From: Haemonchus contortus
Lineage: Eukaryota > Nematoda > Chromadorea > Rhabditida > Trichostrongylidae
NCBI GenBank assembly: GCA_000469685.2
Contig: LS997562.1
Coordinates: 30,231,928 to 30,295,927, forward strand
DNA: 64,000 nt
Direction: 5' to 3'
Below the pieces are notes generated by a model. The model was not told the origin of the DNA. It made no database searches and worked only from the letters and a program-made list of their open reading frames with translations. Below are positions 1-11,500 of this stretch, piece after piece. The position numbers were made by a program, and so were the translations under genes. Every line of letters starts with the position of its first letter. The first letter of the stretch is position 1.

Positions 1-1008
1 CCTTGCCACGGTGTTGGCGGTCCTCTTCCTTGTGCGGTGCCCCTTGGTGTTGTCTGCGTCCCTGCGATCCAGTTACAACGACCCTAGTGGCCCAGCGCTT
101 AAATATGACCCTGCGCTATCCCCATGACACTGCGCTCAGAGATTAAGAAATTAATGTAAGCAATCATGTCTTCACTGATGTTAAATCCGAAGGGTGTAAT
201 ATGTACTCTACTGCGCATGAAGAAGTAAGATAGTTATGATGGAGATATACTCCTCTTGCTACACGACAAAACATAAAAGAAACAAAGTGGCTTTATGCCT
301 AATTACAAAGCAAAGGTGAGCTCGACTAAAATTCCTACGGGATGGTACCTCACCTTACTAGGGGTCGCCAATGCGCGTCGACCCTCCTGCTCATGCGCAG
401 TGGCGTTAGCCGGGGGGCGTTCGGCACGTCCGGTCGCCACTCGCAGCGGAACAGGAGTTCCCACTCCACTTATCCATAGGACGACCGAGATTCCACCTCC
501 CACGGGCTGCGCACCAGGGGCTGTCCGGGGAATGGACAGCAGCGCAGAGGGATATCGGGATACCGTCACCATCAAAATCATAAACCTCACCCGTGGTCGC
601 GTGGAATAATCCTCCTTGGCATGCCGGTCCTTGCTTGAAACTGCGCACATCCAGTTACCATCCATTCCGATGAGAAGTTAATAGTGATAGCTGACGTCGG
701 GAATGCGGATGAATAACATAGGGATAACGTGGGAAGGTCGAAGACGATGGAAAGGAACCATACAGGGCTCCAGCCGAATCCTGCGGACGCACAAGTCGGA
801 ACTGACGAAGACTGCTTCCCTTTTTTTAGGCCAACTTTTCTTGTGCGCAGATACGCAGGCAAAGGCTGCAACGCAGTTGCGTGGTAGGACCCAGTGCGGC
901 ACTCTGACGACCGTCCAATAAGCGTTGGAGAGACCTTGCGCGTGAGATGTAGTGCAACGGCTGCAGTAGAAGACGGTGCGCAAAGAGGTCGTACGAAAGT
1001 CACGACAC
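1..1008. repeat. 1.0-kb duplicated segment, left copy (runs off the window)
   Basis: This segment matches 3729-4734 almost base for base. By eye I count only about eight to ten differences, including a one-base gap near 270 and another in a T-run near 830. The match stops abruptly after 1008. The left border lies outside the window, so the true unit may be longer. Both copies contain the same GC-rich block (about 350-640) with overlapping open frames on both strands, including a 104-codon frame at 295-609. None resembles a known protein, so I treat the block as non-coding. Confidence 0.95.
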
Positions 1009-3728
1009 TGGGGGCGGCGAAACGACGAAGCCGCTCGTGGGGGTCGACGGCATTGCTCACCTACGGGAATATACAGACAAGTTAATCGACGCCTACCGGA
1101 TTGGGCCTATGTCGCCATGTGTTTTCCCCAACTCACATGGGTGTGAGGTACCATGGGTTAATACGACCAGGAGTAAAAGGAATCAGATCACAACGATTGT
1201 CACCTAACACGAACATAAAACACAGTAAGTGAGCAAAATTATTAATAAGGATCACATGTGGGCTGCAGAGGCTGATCGATATCGTGGATGTAGTGTCCAT
1301 CTTTTCGTCGGCGGTGGCGTGACGTTGTGGTTGCTGACCATTTCGCCTGAAGATAGCGACGACCGAGACAAAAAGGGCTTAATGGTTTTGCGAGGAGCGA
1401 AATTCTGAGCTCTTTGGGTCGTTTTGGCGTGAGGGGGAGATTTTTCCTCACTTCTGACGAAAGGAAGTTCCCGCCGGGTTAGCAAATCAATGGCACGTAG
1501 CTTAAACCCAGGTCTGCGAAAGAGATGACGCGGTCTCCCTCCGCGTGCCCCGAGGTTGTGTTAGTACGAACTAGGAGTTACTTGTTTCCAAAAGACACAA
1601 AAATTTGGCAGTGCGCGGAAGACTCTCGAATTTGGAAGAATTCGCGAGTAAATGAGGCACTGCACGTAATAAGAGTCTGCGCGTTCTCAGACTTTGCGCG
1701 TGATTTGACTCCGAAAGAAGGCGCTGCGCGTGTTTTGGTTCTGCGCTTGATTAGACTTTGCGCTTGTTAATACTGCACGTGCTATTGACCGGTACCGTTT
1801 CATAATTATTGTCAAAAGGCTTGTGTTAATAGGAAGGAAAAAGTTGTGCGAAGTGTTAGTATGTAAATACTTCATTGACTTAACAGGTAGTAGAAATATA
1901 AATGATTAGCAGTGATAAAAACAATTGGTTAGAAATGAGGGGTTTGGTCAGGCGCGTGCATGTGCAGTGTACGCAGGGTGGAAGGTGCGCGCTATAAAAG
2001 GAAAGATACCTGGGAATAACAAAAAGGCTCTAGGACCCCGCGCAAGCATGAGATTAAGTATGAGTGAATTAAAATAACCGAACCTATTGTGTGGTAACCA
2101 GTGCAAACGAAAAAATGATGTTTGATACGCAGCCATTTAGCTGCGTACCCTTAAAACAACCACGGCTTGAAAAAAAGAAAAAAGGGGTTACCACACAATA
2201 AGTTCAAAGGGCGAGGTAAGTAGGTGCGCTTTGAAAAAAAACGAGTAAGTGCGCGAAACAAATAAGCTCGAATAGAAGAATAAGAGGCATCCGAAAAAGC
2301 GAATGATTAACAAAAAGGAAACAGCGCTAATTTTCCTGTACACTGCATGAAAAAAGGAATACGCAAAAAGTGCACTGAGAAAAGGGTACCTGACCAAACT
2401 TCAAATGGCTAATGCGATGAATAGGAATAACACAGTCGTTAAAACGGCAGCGAAGAAAAAGAATAAACAGAAGGGCAGGGGATGGTCGAAATCCGGCTGG
2501 ATTACTCGTAGATGATTTTCGAAAATGTGATTTGGCGCCGGTGCGCAACGTTAGCCTTGGGGCGCCGTTTTGTTAGCTAGGCAAATGATTGCTTCGACTG
2601 GATAAGTGCGCTGAATGATTATTTCATTGTACGTAGCATCAATGAATGAACTTGTGAAGAATTTTTCCGCACTTTGTGGTTACATTCTTCGTGTCAACGG
2701 CTTTATCGTGCTACTGCAGATCTGCGTGGAAATTGAGTCTTGCGCCTTATTTGCAGGAATTTTGAGGGGATATAGGTGTGCTAGTGAGCGTGTTAGTCGT
2801 TTACTATTCCTCATGCGCTGATAGTCGACATGATTGACTGTACACTGAAGGCAGGAAGTGTTACTGACTAACCCAATTCTAAAATGGGGAGTGTAGGTGC
2901 GCTTGTTGCCGTGATAAGGCTCCGGCCACGAGCCTCTCCCGACAGGATGTCACATGCGCATAAGACGTTGGCCTTCACACAATAATACCGATCGCAAGAG
3001 AAAGATGTTATACAAAGAAGATGACCTATGCGGATTGCAACGTGTGTATGAGAACGAATAACTACGTCGTTTTACTCGTGGAGTGTCAACCAAGATGGTT
3101 ACCTGGAACTGCGCGGACAGTTCTAATCGAGGACCCTCAGACGCCGACGGACCGAAGATGCGGCCTGGAAGATGTGAAGATGCGAGACGGTTTCACCGGA
3201 CAGCTTTGCTGTAAAGGACCCCACTATCCAGATTACATGAGGGAGGCTTCTCCCGACCTCTGGGTCTCCCTCCATGCAATTTTGCCTGGTAGCTTCCCCG
3301 GTGTCCGTACGGAGAGCTTCCATCATGCTTCCAGAAGGATAATCCTCTCTCACTCCCTATCCCGGGTTGGGCAGCGTGCGCCGTATGGCTGCTGGTGCCA
3401 CTCCAGGACCATAACATCCGCACGGGCCCTAGGGGCAATTAAGGTACGTCCTAGTCGATGCTTCCTGCGTGGTCATTCTGTGGGCTGCTCGGACCTACCC
3501 GAACAGTTCCATGGACGCTTCTGGCTGACACTCCTTTTTTTTGTTCTTAGCGCAGAAAGGTTCGATCTCAAAGGCCGGCCATGTGTTGCCACATGACCAA
3601 CCTCGGTCCGATGCACCATGTCGCGACGGGCGATCACTCCACGGGGCACGAGGATGGAAGTAGGTTGTGGAGTGAACGCCGCCGTGATTTCCGAGAGGAG
3701 CACAAGGGTACTGCGCTTGCCAGTCTCG
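1009..3728. other. spacer between the two 1.0-kb copies, no gene recognised
   Basis: About 2.7 kb that is present once in the window. It contains a short imperfect hairpin near 1114-1142, a stretch at about 1600-1960 rich in a recurring TGCGC(G/T)TG-like motif, and purine-rich low-complexity sequence at about 2160-2480. The longest frame (3021-3596, 191 codons, + strand) overlaps open frames on the other strand and shows no domain, signal peptide or splice structure I recognise. I do not call it a gene. Confidence 0.6.
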
Positions 3729-4734
3729 CCTTGCCACGGTGTTGGCGGTCCTCTTCCTTGTGCGGTGCCCCTTGGTGTTGTCTGCGTCCCTGCGATCCAG
3801 TTACAACGACCCTCGTGGCCCAGCGCTTAAATATGACCCTGCGCTATCCCCATGACACTGCGCTTAGAGATTAGGAAATTAATGTAAGCAATCATGTCTT
3901 CACTGATGTTAAATCCGAAGGGTGTAATATGTACTCTACTGCGCATGAAGAAGTAAGATAGTTATGATGGAGATATACTCCTCTTGCTACACAACAAACA
4001 TGAAAGAAACAAAGTGGCTTTATGCCTAATTACAAAGCAAAGGTGAGCTCAACTAAAATTCCTACGGGATGGTACCTCACCTTACTAGGGGTCGCCAATG
4101 CGCGTCGACCCTCCTGCTCATGCGCAGTGGCGTTAGCCGGGGGGCGTTCGGCACGTCCGGTCGCCACTCGCAGCGGAACAGGAGTTCCCACTCCACTTAT
4201 CCATAGGACGACCGAGATTCCACCTCCCACGGGCTGCGCACCAGGGGCTGTCCGGGGAATGGACAGCAGCGCAGAGGGATATCGGGATACCGTCACCATC
4301 AAAATCATAAACCTCACCCGTGGTCGCGTGGAATAATCCTCCTTGGCATGCCGGTCCTTGCTTGAAACTGCGCACATCCAGTTACCATCCATTCCGATGA
4401 GAAGTTAATAGTGATAGCTGACGTCGGGAATGCGGATGAATAACATAGGGATAACGTGGGAAGGTCGAAGACGATGGAAAGGAACCATACAGGGCTCCAG
4501 CCGAATCCTGCGGACGCACAAGTCGGAACTGACGAAGACTGCTTCCCTTTTTTAGGCCAACTTTTCTTGTGCGCAGATACGCAGGCAAAGGCTGCAACGC
4601 AGTTGCGTGGTAGGACCCAGTGCGGCACTCTGACGACCGTCCAATAAGCGTTGGAGAGACCTTGCGCGTGAGATGTAGTGCAACGGCTGCAGTAGAAGAC
4701 GGTGCGCAAAGAGGTCGTACGAAAGTCACGACAC
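3729..4734. repeat. 1.0-kb duplicated segment, right copy
   Basis: Direct repeat of 1-1008 at an offset of 3728 bp, falling to 3727 after a one-base gap. Sequence to the right of 4734 is unrelated to sequence right of 1008, so this border is real. I see no target-site duplication, and no TG...CA ends that would mark an LTR. The simplest readings are the end of a tandem array with a 3.73-kb unit, or a recent local duplication. Confidence 0.95.
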
Positions 4735-6198
4735 ATATATGACTTGCGGTAGTTAGCTCATATAAAAGTCGGTGCTTTCTTCTCTCACGCGGGTCTGCCA
4801 CCCAGTCAACCGATTCTGGAAGGGTGGAAGGTTTGTTCGGTCTGGGCGGATATCACTCATGATTTGCTCCGTTGACCATGGGTGTAATAGCGTGCCATTT
4901 GACCCCACACCAACTGCTTCCACCCAGTGGATGGGTAGCTTCCGAACAGAAAGCACTGGTCTACGCAGTAGGCTGCACCGTGTGTATGGCATTACTGGCT
5001 GCTCTGCATGGGGCAAGGGAAAGGAGCAAAGCAGACGCAAACGCAAACCTAATAGCAAAACTAACGCAATTAACGACATACTAACCGAGCTAGGAAGGAA
5101 CGGGGGTGGGAAAGAGATGAGTCGTGGAAGCACGCAGCAGCGTACTTCCACGACTCGTCTCTTTCCCACCCCCGTTCCTTCCTAGCTCGGTCAGTATGTC
5201 GGTACGAGCAGGGAGCCATAGCAAGAGCACGAAGCCGCAAGGATCGAGCTGTCGCCCATGTTAATAGCGCGCTCCGATGCAAAACATTGACATCCGATAA
5301 AAGTGCTGTGGTCAATATTAAATAGGAAAGGAGACATGCTGCTTCGACACCAAATTCCAAAAGCGAAATCCGACTTTTTTTCACTCACCCTAACCCCACT
5401 TTTTCAACCCCACTTGCTCGGTGATTGTTCACATCTTCAATTCTTCCCTCCTCTTTCCTAGACTTTGATTGATGTGACTTCTTTATGGGCGGAGATGAAG
5501 CCATGCTCAGCAAAAGTGTTCAAATATCGAGGGAGGAAGTGAAAGGCACTTCGAGGAAAACTTGTTCCTAGCCTTTTTCATCAAAGTTGTCCCATTAAAA
5601 GACCCCATCGTACAGCACTGATTTGTCTCTAGCCATATGGAACAGCACTGCAATCCTCTTCAGAAGAATCGTTGATTTGATGCATGGCTGTTGCTAAAAA
5701 GTGAACCAAAAAGAGTGGTCACCACTTGGACGCGCCCAGAGTTTGCAAAGCACTCGACTCGTTGACCACACCAGCGACCGATTGAGACCCCCACTCGATG
5801 ACTTTCAAAGTTGTTATCGTAACATCACCCTACTCACCCGGCTCCCAAGCACGATAATGGGAACACCCACCGTGTCCACCGACGCATCTTTCCACCCGTA
5901 TCGGATCGGTGCCCGCTTCCAGCGATTCGGCGATAGGGCTACGCTGCGTCCCTGACTAGACGGAGTGCAGAGAAGCAGAGTCGAGGCAAGACCAGGGCGA
6001 TGCGGTTTTTCCCTCGGGTCAACAGATCACCCTTTCCACCCAGACGATTAAACCATTTATTTTTGGATTCCAATCGTTCTAGTGCGGGCATATTTTACGG
6101 CAAGGAATGGTGGTGGATGCTGTGTGCTTTGGCTCCCAACTAACCTCCGCATCGTTGATCTTGATTAACCGCAGCTACTGATCTACACAAACAGCACG
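4735..6198. other. non-genic stretch carrying a long foldback
   Basis: Apart from the foldback at 5074-5201, I see no recognisable coding exon. The frame at 5701-5955 (+) has no identifiable domain and is probably chance. Confidence 0.5.
5074..5201. repeat. near-perfect 57-bp inverted repeat (foldback)
   Basis: The left arm 5074-5130 and right arm 5145-5201 are reverse complements at 55 of 57 positions, around a 14-nt loop at 5131-5144. In RNA from either strand one of the two mismatches would be a G-U wobble, so a transcript would form a nearly continuous duplex. I see no flanking TA or TTAA duplication. It could be a foldback transposon remnant, a recent palindromic rearrangement, or a hairpin siRNA source. 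Confidence 0.95.
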
Positions 6199-6256
6199 AT
6201 GTTGTCCCCTCTGCGGCTCGCACGGAACTGTTTATTCAGGCCTTCCTCATTCAGAG
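6199..6256 (+). CDS. candidate alternative first coding exon of the pam-1-like gene (targeting-like N-terminus)
   Basis: An ATG at 6199 opens 19 codons rich in Arg, Ser and Leu with no acidic residue, like a mitochondrial or secretory presequence. It ends at a GT donor (6257) in phase 1. A phase-1 join to an AG acceptor ending at 8523 reads without a stop into the frame that reaches the pam-1 ATG at 8548. An AG acceptor (CGCAG) lies about 25 bases before the ATG and could take a spliced leader. Human PSA also has an N-terminal extension before its internal Met. There is no transcript evidence, so it could be chance. Confidence 0.4.
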
Positions 6257-8523
6257 GTTTGCATCCTTCTTAATCAGTATTTATGCATATGACACATGTT
6301 GAGATATTTTTGTTGAAAATCGTCTTCATAGAATCTTGGTTATGTGTCGGTTTTTTGTTCATCTTCCTTCCACTCGCGTACTTTCTAGTCTTTACAGCTT
6401 GGGACTAGCTCATTGACGGGGGGTCAGAATGGGCAACACTTAGTTAACTTTTCCTATGCGATCCATCGGATCTCCTTTCTCTACGGTGCTTGTCTACCAC
6501 CTAAAATTCGGTAAACGGTGATGCTTACAAAGATATTACCGAGGATATTGAGTACATTTCCTTGTCCCATTCTCTCACCTTTTGGGAGTTGGATATATTT
6601 CGGTTCACTCTTTTATTACGTAACATGCGTGGGCAACTTATGACAAGTTCGCCATCTTTTCTATTACATATGCTAGTTTTCTTATCTTACTTGGGCCCTT
6701 AACTTCGATTTTTACCGGAAATGTAGCTAAATATGAGGTCGTCATCTGGCTTTGACCAATGCCTGTTTTTCGGGTATTGAAACGTTGAGAAAGTACCTCG
6801 ATGTCAGGGTTCCTTGAAAACATAACTTTTGCTTTTGCATCTTCATTCCATGTTCGGACAGAGAAGAGGATGCATTATTGCATCCAATTCGGATTTTTCT
6901 GGCAAGCAATACAGTAAAACAGTATTTCTCTAGGCAAACAGAAGACATCAAATTTGAGAAAAGGGAACACATTAAATATGTACAGTAATATGTGGTCTAG
7001 AATTATGTATCCTGATTGATATCTAAGAGTATTACGAAGTGAGGCGCAGGTAGCGAAACGATCAAAGTTCCAGCGTTCGTTCTTACACCAGTTTGGGGTT
7101 TAGTTCAATTTACACCTGAGTTTAGGTTCTTTTGAAATTACCCTTGGGTGGGTCCTCACCACGCTTTTACCTCCATACACGGTTCAACTCTCTCGTAAGA
7201 AAGTGTGTGGGTGAGGTGAGAGGGTTTGGGAAAAAGGGAGGAGGGATATGCTACATCCACTCGCTGACAATTTCTTCGCCTTCCGCCGAGATTGCATTAA
7301 TGATCACTACGACCGTACACTTTTATTATTTCTGAGACCTTTCCCTTTTGAGTTCGTGGTTCCCAAAAAGACGATATATGGCTTACCCCCTTCTTATTTC
7401 AAAATTAGGAATTAAAACCCTAGTGAAAAGTAGGGAGCGTGACCCTGCCAGAGCGTGCAGAGACGGACAGGGAATGTTCGGCGCCGATTGCTCCACCCCT
7501 TCCTTCCATCCGAACCCACCTTTGCGCCGGGCGTTCTTATTTGTTCAGGGTCATTCAGCTAACCAACGATTTTTTTTTCGGAGAAAAGCATTGTATTATA
7601 GGCTGGCTTGTTATGATACTTAAGATGTGTGGTTGAATTCCTCTACAATTTCGAATGAAAGTCAATTAGTGAACAATAGAGTTGCCGAGCACCTTAGAAC
7701 TTATTCATTTATATTTATTTGTTCTATGGAACCTCGTGTACTCATGAGAAACAGAGAAATCGTGTGGTGTGTGTATTCTGGCAATCAGTACCAGGAAATT
7801 GAGTACTTGAATGTCTCATCCTCACCTTGTCAAAACAACATTTCCACCGAACCCATACGAGTGCGTGTGGACAAGGGGTGTGTGGGTGAAGGTTATTCAC
7901 ACTTATGAACAGCTTTCGTCGATTTGGAACATCCATCACTTGAATTATTGTGGGTTCCCTACTTGAGACTTCCAGACCACCTTCTTAACAATGCCCAATA
8001 GGATTACATGTATGCACCAAGCCCACCCAATCTATGCTCCATGACTTCCACAATATCCGATTAAATCAACCTGGTTACGGAAATCTGTTTCTGATAGTTT
8101 TGTTTTCATCCAAAAATGACATTATCTTTCATATGCTGGTACTGGACAGCAGACGATTTTTAGGTTCGAAGCTCCTTGTTCGTATGACAGCTCGATCGTT
8201 AGGCATTGTAAAATTATGATTAGCTGCTCTATCAACAGTAGTACAGTGTCTTACCAGTTCAGTTTTATGGAAGTAAGGGGGGTAGAGTCCAGAGATCCTT
8301 ACTTCCTGATCAAATTTGAACTTTAGCCTTCCTTCCGAGCTTTTGCATCTCATAATAGCTTTGTGTTCAGCGCTACTTGCTCAATCACCACCGATTCGCT
8401 ATCCTCCACGAATAGGAGTAACTGTTCGCTATTGCAGCACTGGTGCGGTGTTTGTTTTTCTTTCGGCTTATCTCTTATCATTTCGTTACGTTCTACGTCA
8501 GTTTTCTTGTTGGATACATCATA
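6257..8523. other. no independent gene seen; intron if the 6199 exon is used
   Basis: About 2.3 kb of AT-rich sequence with scattered short frames on both strands, none with recognisable protein similarity. If the 6199-6256 exon is real this is the first intron of the aminopeptidase gene. Otherwise it is upstream intergenic DNA holding the promoter. Confidence 0.5.
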
Positions 8524-8547
8524 GTTTTTCATTGTAAATCTCGCGTA

Positions 8548-11500
8548 ATGGCGGCCGTTCCAGAAACAACCACCCTTCCAAGGACTCAACTATTCACGAA
8601 CAAAATGGATGTCTGTCCAGCCCCAGTCAAAGAAAAGTATGAAAGGTTGCCGACATTCGCCGTGCCTCAACATTATGAAATAAAAATAGTACCCGACATG
8701 CAAACGTACGTTCCTTCTTTCTCTATTCTTGCCTATTTTCAAATGGCTACTCACAAGCACCATATAGGGTTCTTTGACTTAGAAGTCTGAACTTTGGTAT
8801 CTTCTGCGTTAAGCACAGTGATAAGTAACTGCTGATGTCATGATGCGCTAGCATTTCAACATCTTGTCTGTGCATAAGCTGTCAGTAAGAAATGAAGCCT
8901 TGCTGATCTAATTACAATTATTACCCCATTCCTGACATAAAAATGTAACTGGCTTATCTCTTTATGGACCAAGTGCACCTCGATGCAGAAAAACTGGGAA
9001 GTGATGAGGCGTTACTCCTTGTAGTTTTTCTTAAATATTTTCCTGCACCATTTGCCCATTTTCGCGAAGAAAATCAAAGTAGCTCATTGTGTTGGGTTGC
9101 GCGATGAATATGCGTGTATGCTATGCTAGTGCGCGCCGTCCTTATGGTCGGCTCAGAAAACGATGTGCATCGGAAAGCGTGACAGAAACCTATATGGAAT
9201 TGGCGGGACGGCTTTTAAATCTACAATTTGTTCCATAAGGAGAGATGAGTACACGGTTTTTCCCATCACCTGAAGCAATCGCCATCTCAATATATTTACT
9301 TCGACAAAGTAGTGGGCTTGCAATGGAATGTGGTGTACCATTACATCATGTAAAGCTTATAGCTTAACGGTTCAGTGCTGATATTGGCTGACCGACTCAC
9401 CACGTTGTACGTGTGAATGCTGATAAGCTTTGGCATAAGCCATCAGGAGGGCGAGGGCAAGGGATAAGAGCACCCGGAAAGCATAAGTATGGGTTCGAGT
9501 CCCATTCGAGACCGAAGTTTTGTCCACAAACGTTAACCTTGTGGGAATGTGGACCATTAATCCACACGTCAAAGTTGTTTCTACCAGAGGAATGAGGAAG
9601 AGTTATGGAAGGAAAGAAAACTGATATAAATGTATGCTTGTGTCTACATTTGAATAGAATCGAATTCGGTTCCTTTTGACAGAAATCACTGCAAAAATTG
9701 CAAAAATTGGTGCTGGTACCAGCTCCAACTTGTAGTTGACAGGAAGGCCAGTGATGACGACACCAGAGTCCAGCAACAAAAGGTCACATAGAAAGCAGAG
9801 GTAATGGACGTCACTTGCGGCAGACGTCCATGATCATCGTCCAGGCAAGGTCAGAGAGAATGGTAAGGTGTCAAGCGCAACCAAAACAAAGGAACACTAA
9901 ACGAAATGCACGACAGCTGTTCCGCTTGCTGTGGCGGTGGAATCAGCTAGATTGCGAACATGATGAAATTATACTTAGAGTTGTAGATGTTTGGGGAGGT
10001 ATTGTCTGACATTAACCGTTACGCAGTGCAAGCCAGTACATTTTCAGCCGAAAACAGTTGGCTTCGCGTGAACCTTAGCGATGCAACAAAACGATTTTTT
10101 GGTGGTGATCACTCAACTGCAACAGGTCATCTGAACTTTCATAACGCTACCGACTGAGTACGTTGAGAAAGTAGGTAGGAGGCGGAGGAGCAAGATTATG
10201 AAGCTTCATAAGGAAAGGTTCTGTTGTCAGGGAACAACACTCAATTTAGCTGTACCACAGGTTCTTCTTGACGGAGCTCAGACTACACAGTGAAGGGAAT
10301 AGAAGTTGACCCTCTTATTCTCTTCTTATTAGCGTTAATCCCCTTCAGTCGCAAAATCCGCTACTTCCGGAAGTTATTGTCTTTCTACGGGACTTCATGT
10401 GCTCGCTTCCTTTCGGTTTCGAACTCCTTTACCTTTCTTATCGGTTGATTCTGTGGCCTTTTCAGCACATGCTCAGGCCGTTGCAGGCATTGATTTCTCG
10501 TCCTTAGCTAGACAAGAGCTCTTTCCAAGTGGTCGCTCTGATGTCCTCGTTTCGAGTCTTTCCGGTCGAGTCCGACACAGGCCCTTCCGAGCATTTCAGA
10601 TTCGTGATTTTGTTTCTCATGCTTCTTGCCTTCATGTCAGCCCTAACTGCTGTACAGCATCGTGGGCTTCACTGCTGCTCTATTCACCTTCCCACACCGT
10701 CGATAGCAGAGAATAGCGTAGACTCCATTCACCGTATCCATGTTATCTCATAAAGCTGTGAGGGGTTTATGTTATTGCCATGCACATGCAAAGCGTAGAT
10801 TTGCATTCGCAATTGCCACGGATTGTCTACCTATGGCTGGCCAAAAAGTTCGTCTTTGGCTAGCCAGCACATCAGAGAAAATTCAAAAGCTATAGCGGCG
10901 ATAGACTGAGGAAGGTAAAAGAAGGTATAAAGAAAGCGAGAAGTTTACTACCTGAGTTTTGTCAATGAAGTATTGCAATCGAGAACCGGTTTTCGAGAGG
11001 CTTTAGCTAGACAGATCGCCTCATGGATGGAGGCTGAGGCTCGCCGAGCAATAGGGAAAATACTCATGAGGGAGGTCTTTCCGCTCTTAATAAACCCATC
11101 CTTAGTGTCGGGGGAAACTCATCTTCGACAGCTTCGAAGCCTATCGAGGTCCAGGAACTTCCTGATCTCCATTGACCTCATGTGTGATGTTTTCAGATAA
11201 ATACGAAAAGGGGTTTACACGAAAAATTCCAATAAACAGTATTGTACTTCGATGCTTATGTGTATAGAAACTTGATTTTTTTAGCTTCGCGTTTACTGGG
11301 AGTGTGTCTATGACTATTCGTATATTGGAACCGACAGATTTTTTGAAAGTTCATATGGTCTCAATTAAGCTTGATTCGGTGAAGTTGACTTTGGAGGACG
11401 GCAAAGGTGATGCTTTTCTTTTTTGCCTAGACTTGAGAGTTCTCATTTGGAATAGTAGACAGAAAATTGGTAGAACGCGTTCTATGTTCGGACGAGATTT

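Noticed and set aside
295..665. Overlapping 104-, 80- and 120-codon frames on both strands in the GC-rich block, repeated at 4022-4392
   Set aside because: Long frames on both strands are expected in GC-rich DNA. There is no domain, splice structure or codon pattern of a gene, and their repetition follows only from the duplication.
719..730. TAGGGATAAC, resembling half of an I-SceI homing site (also at about 4446)
   Set aside because: Only about 10 of 18 bases match, and no homing endonuclease gene is present.
3021..3596. 191-codon plus-strand frame
   Set aside because: It has no recognisable similarity, overlaps minus-strand frames and lies in the GC-rich repeat environment.
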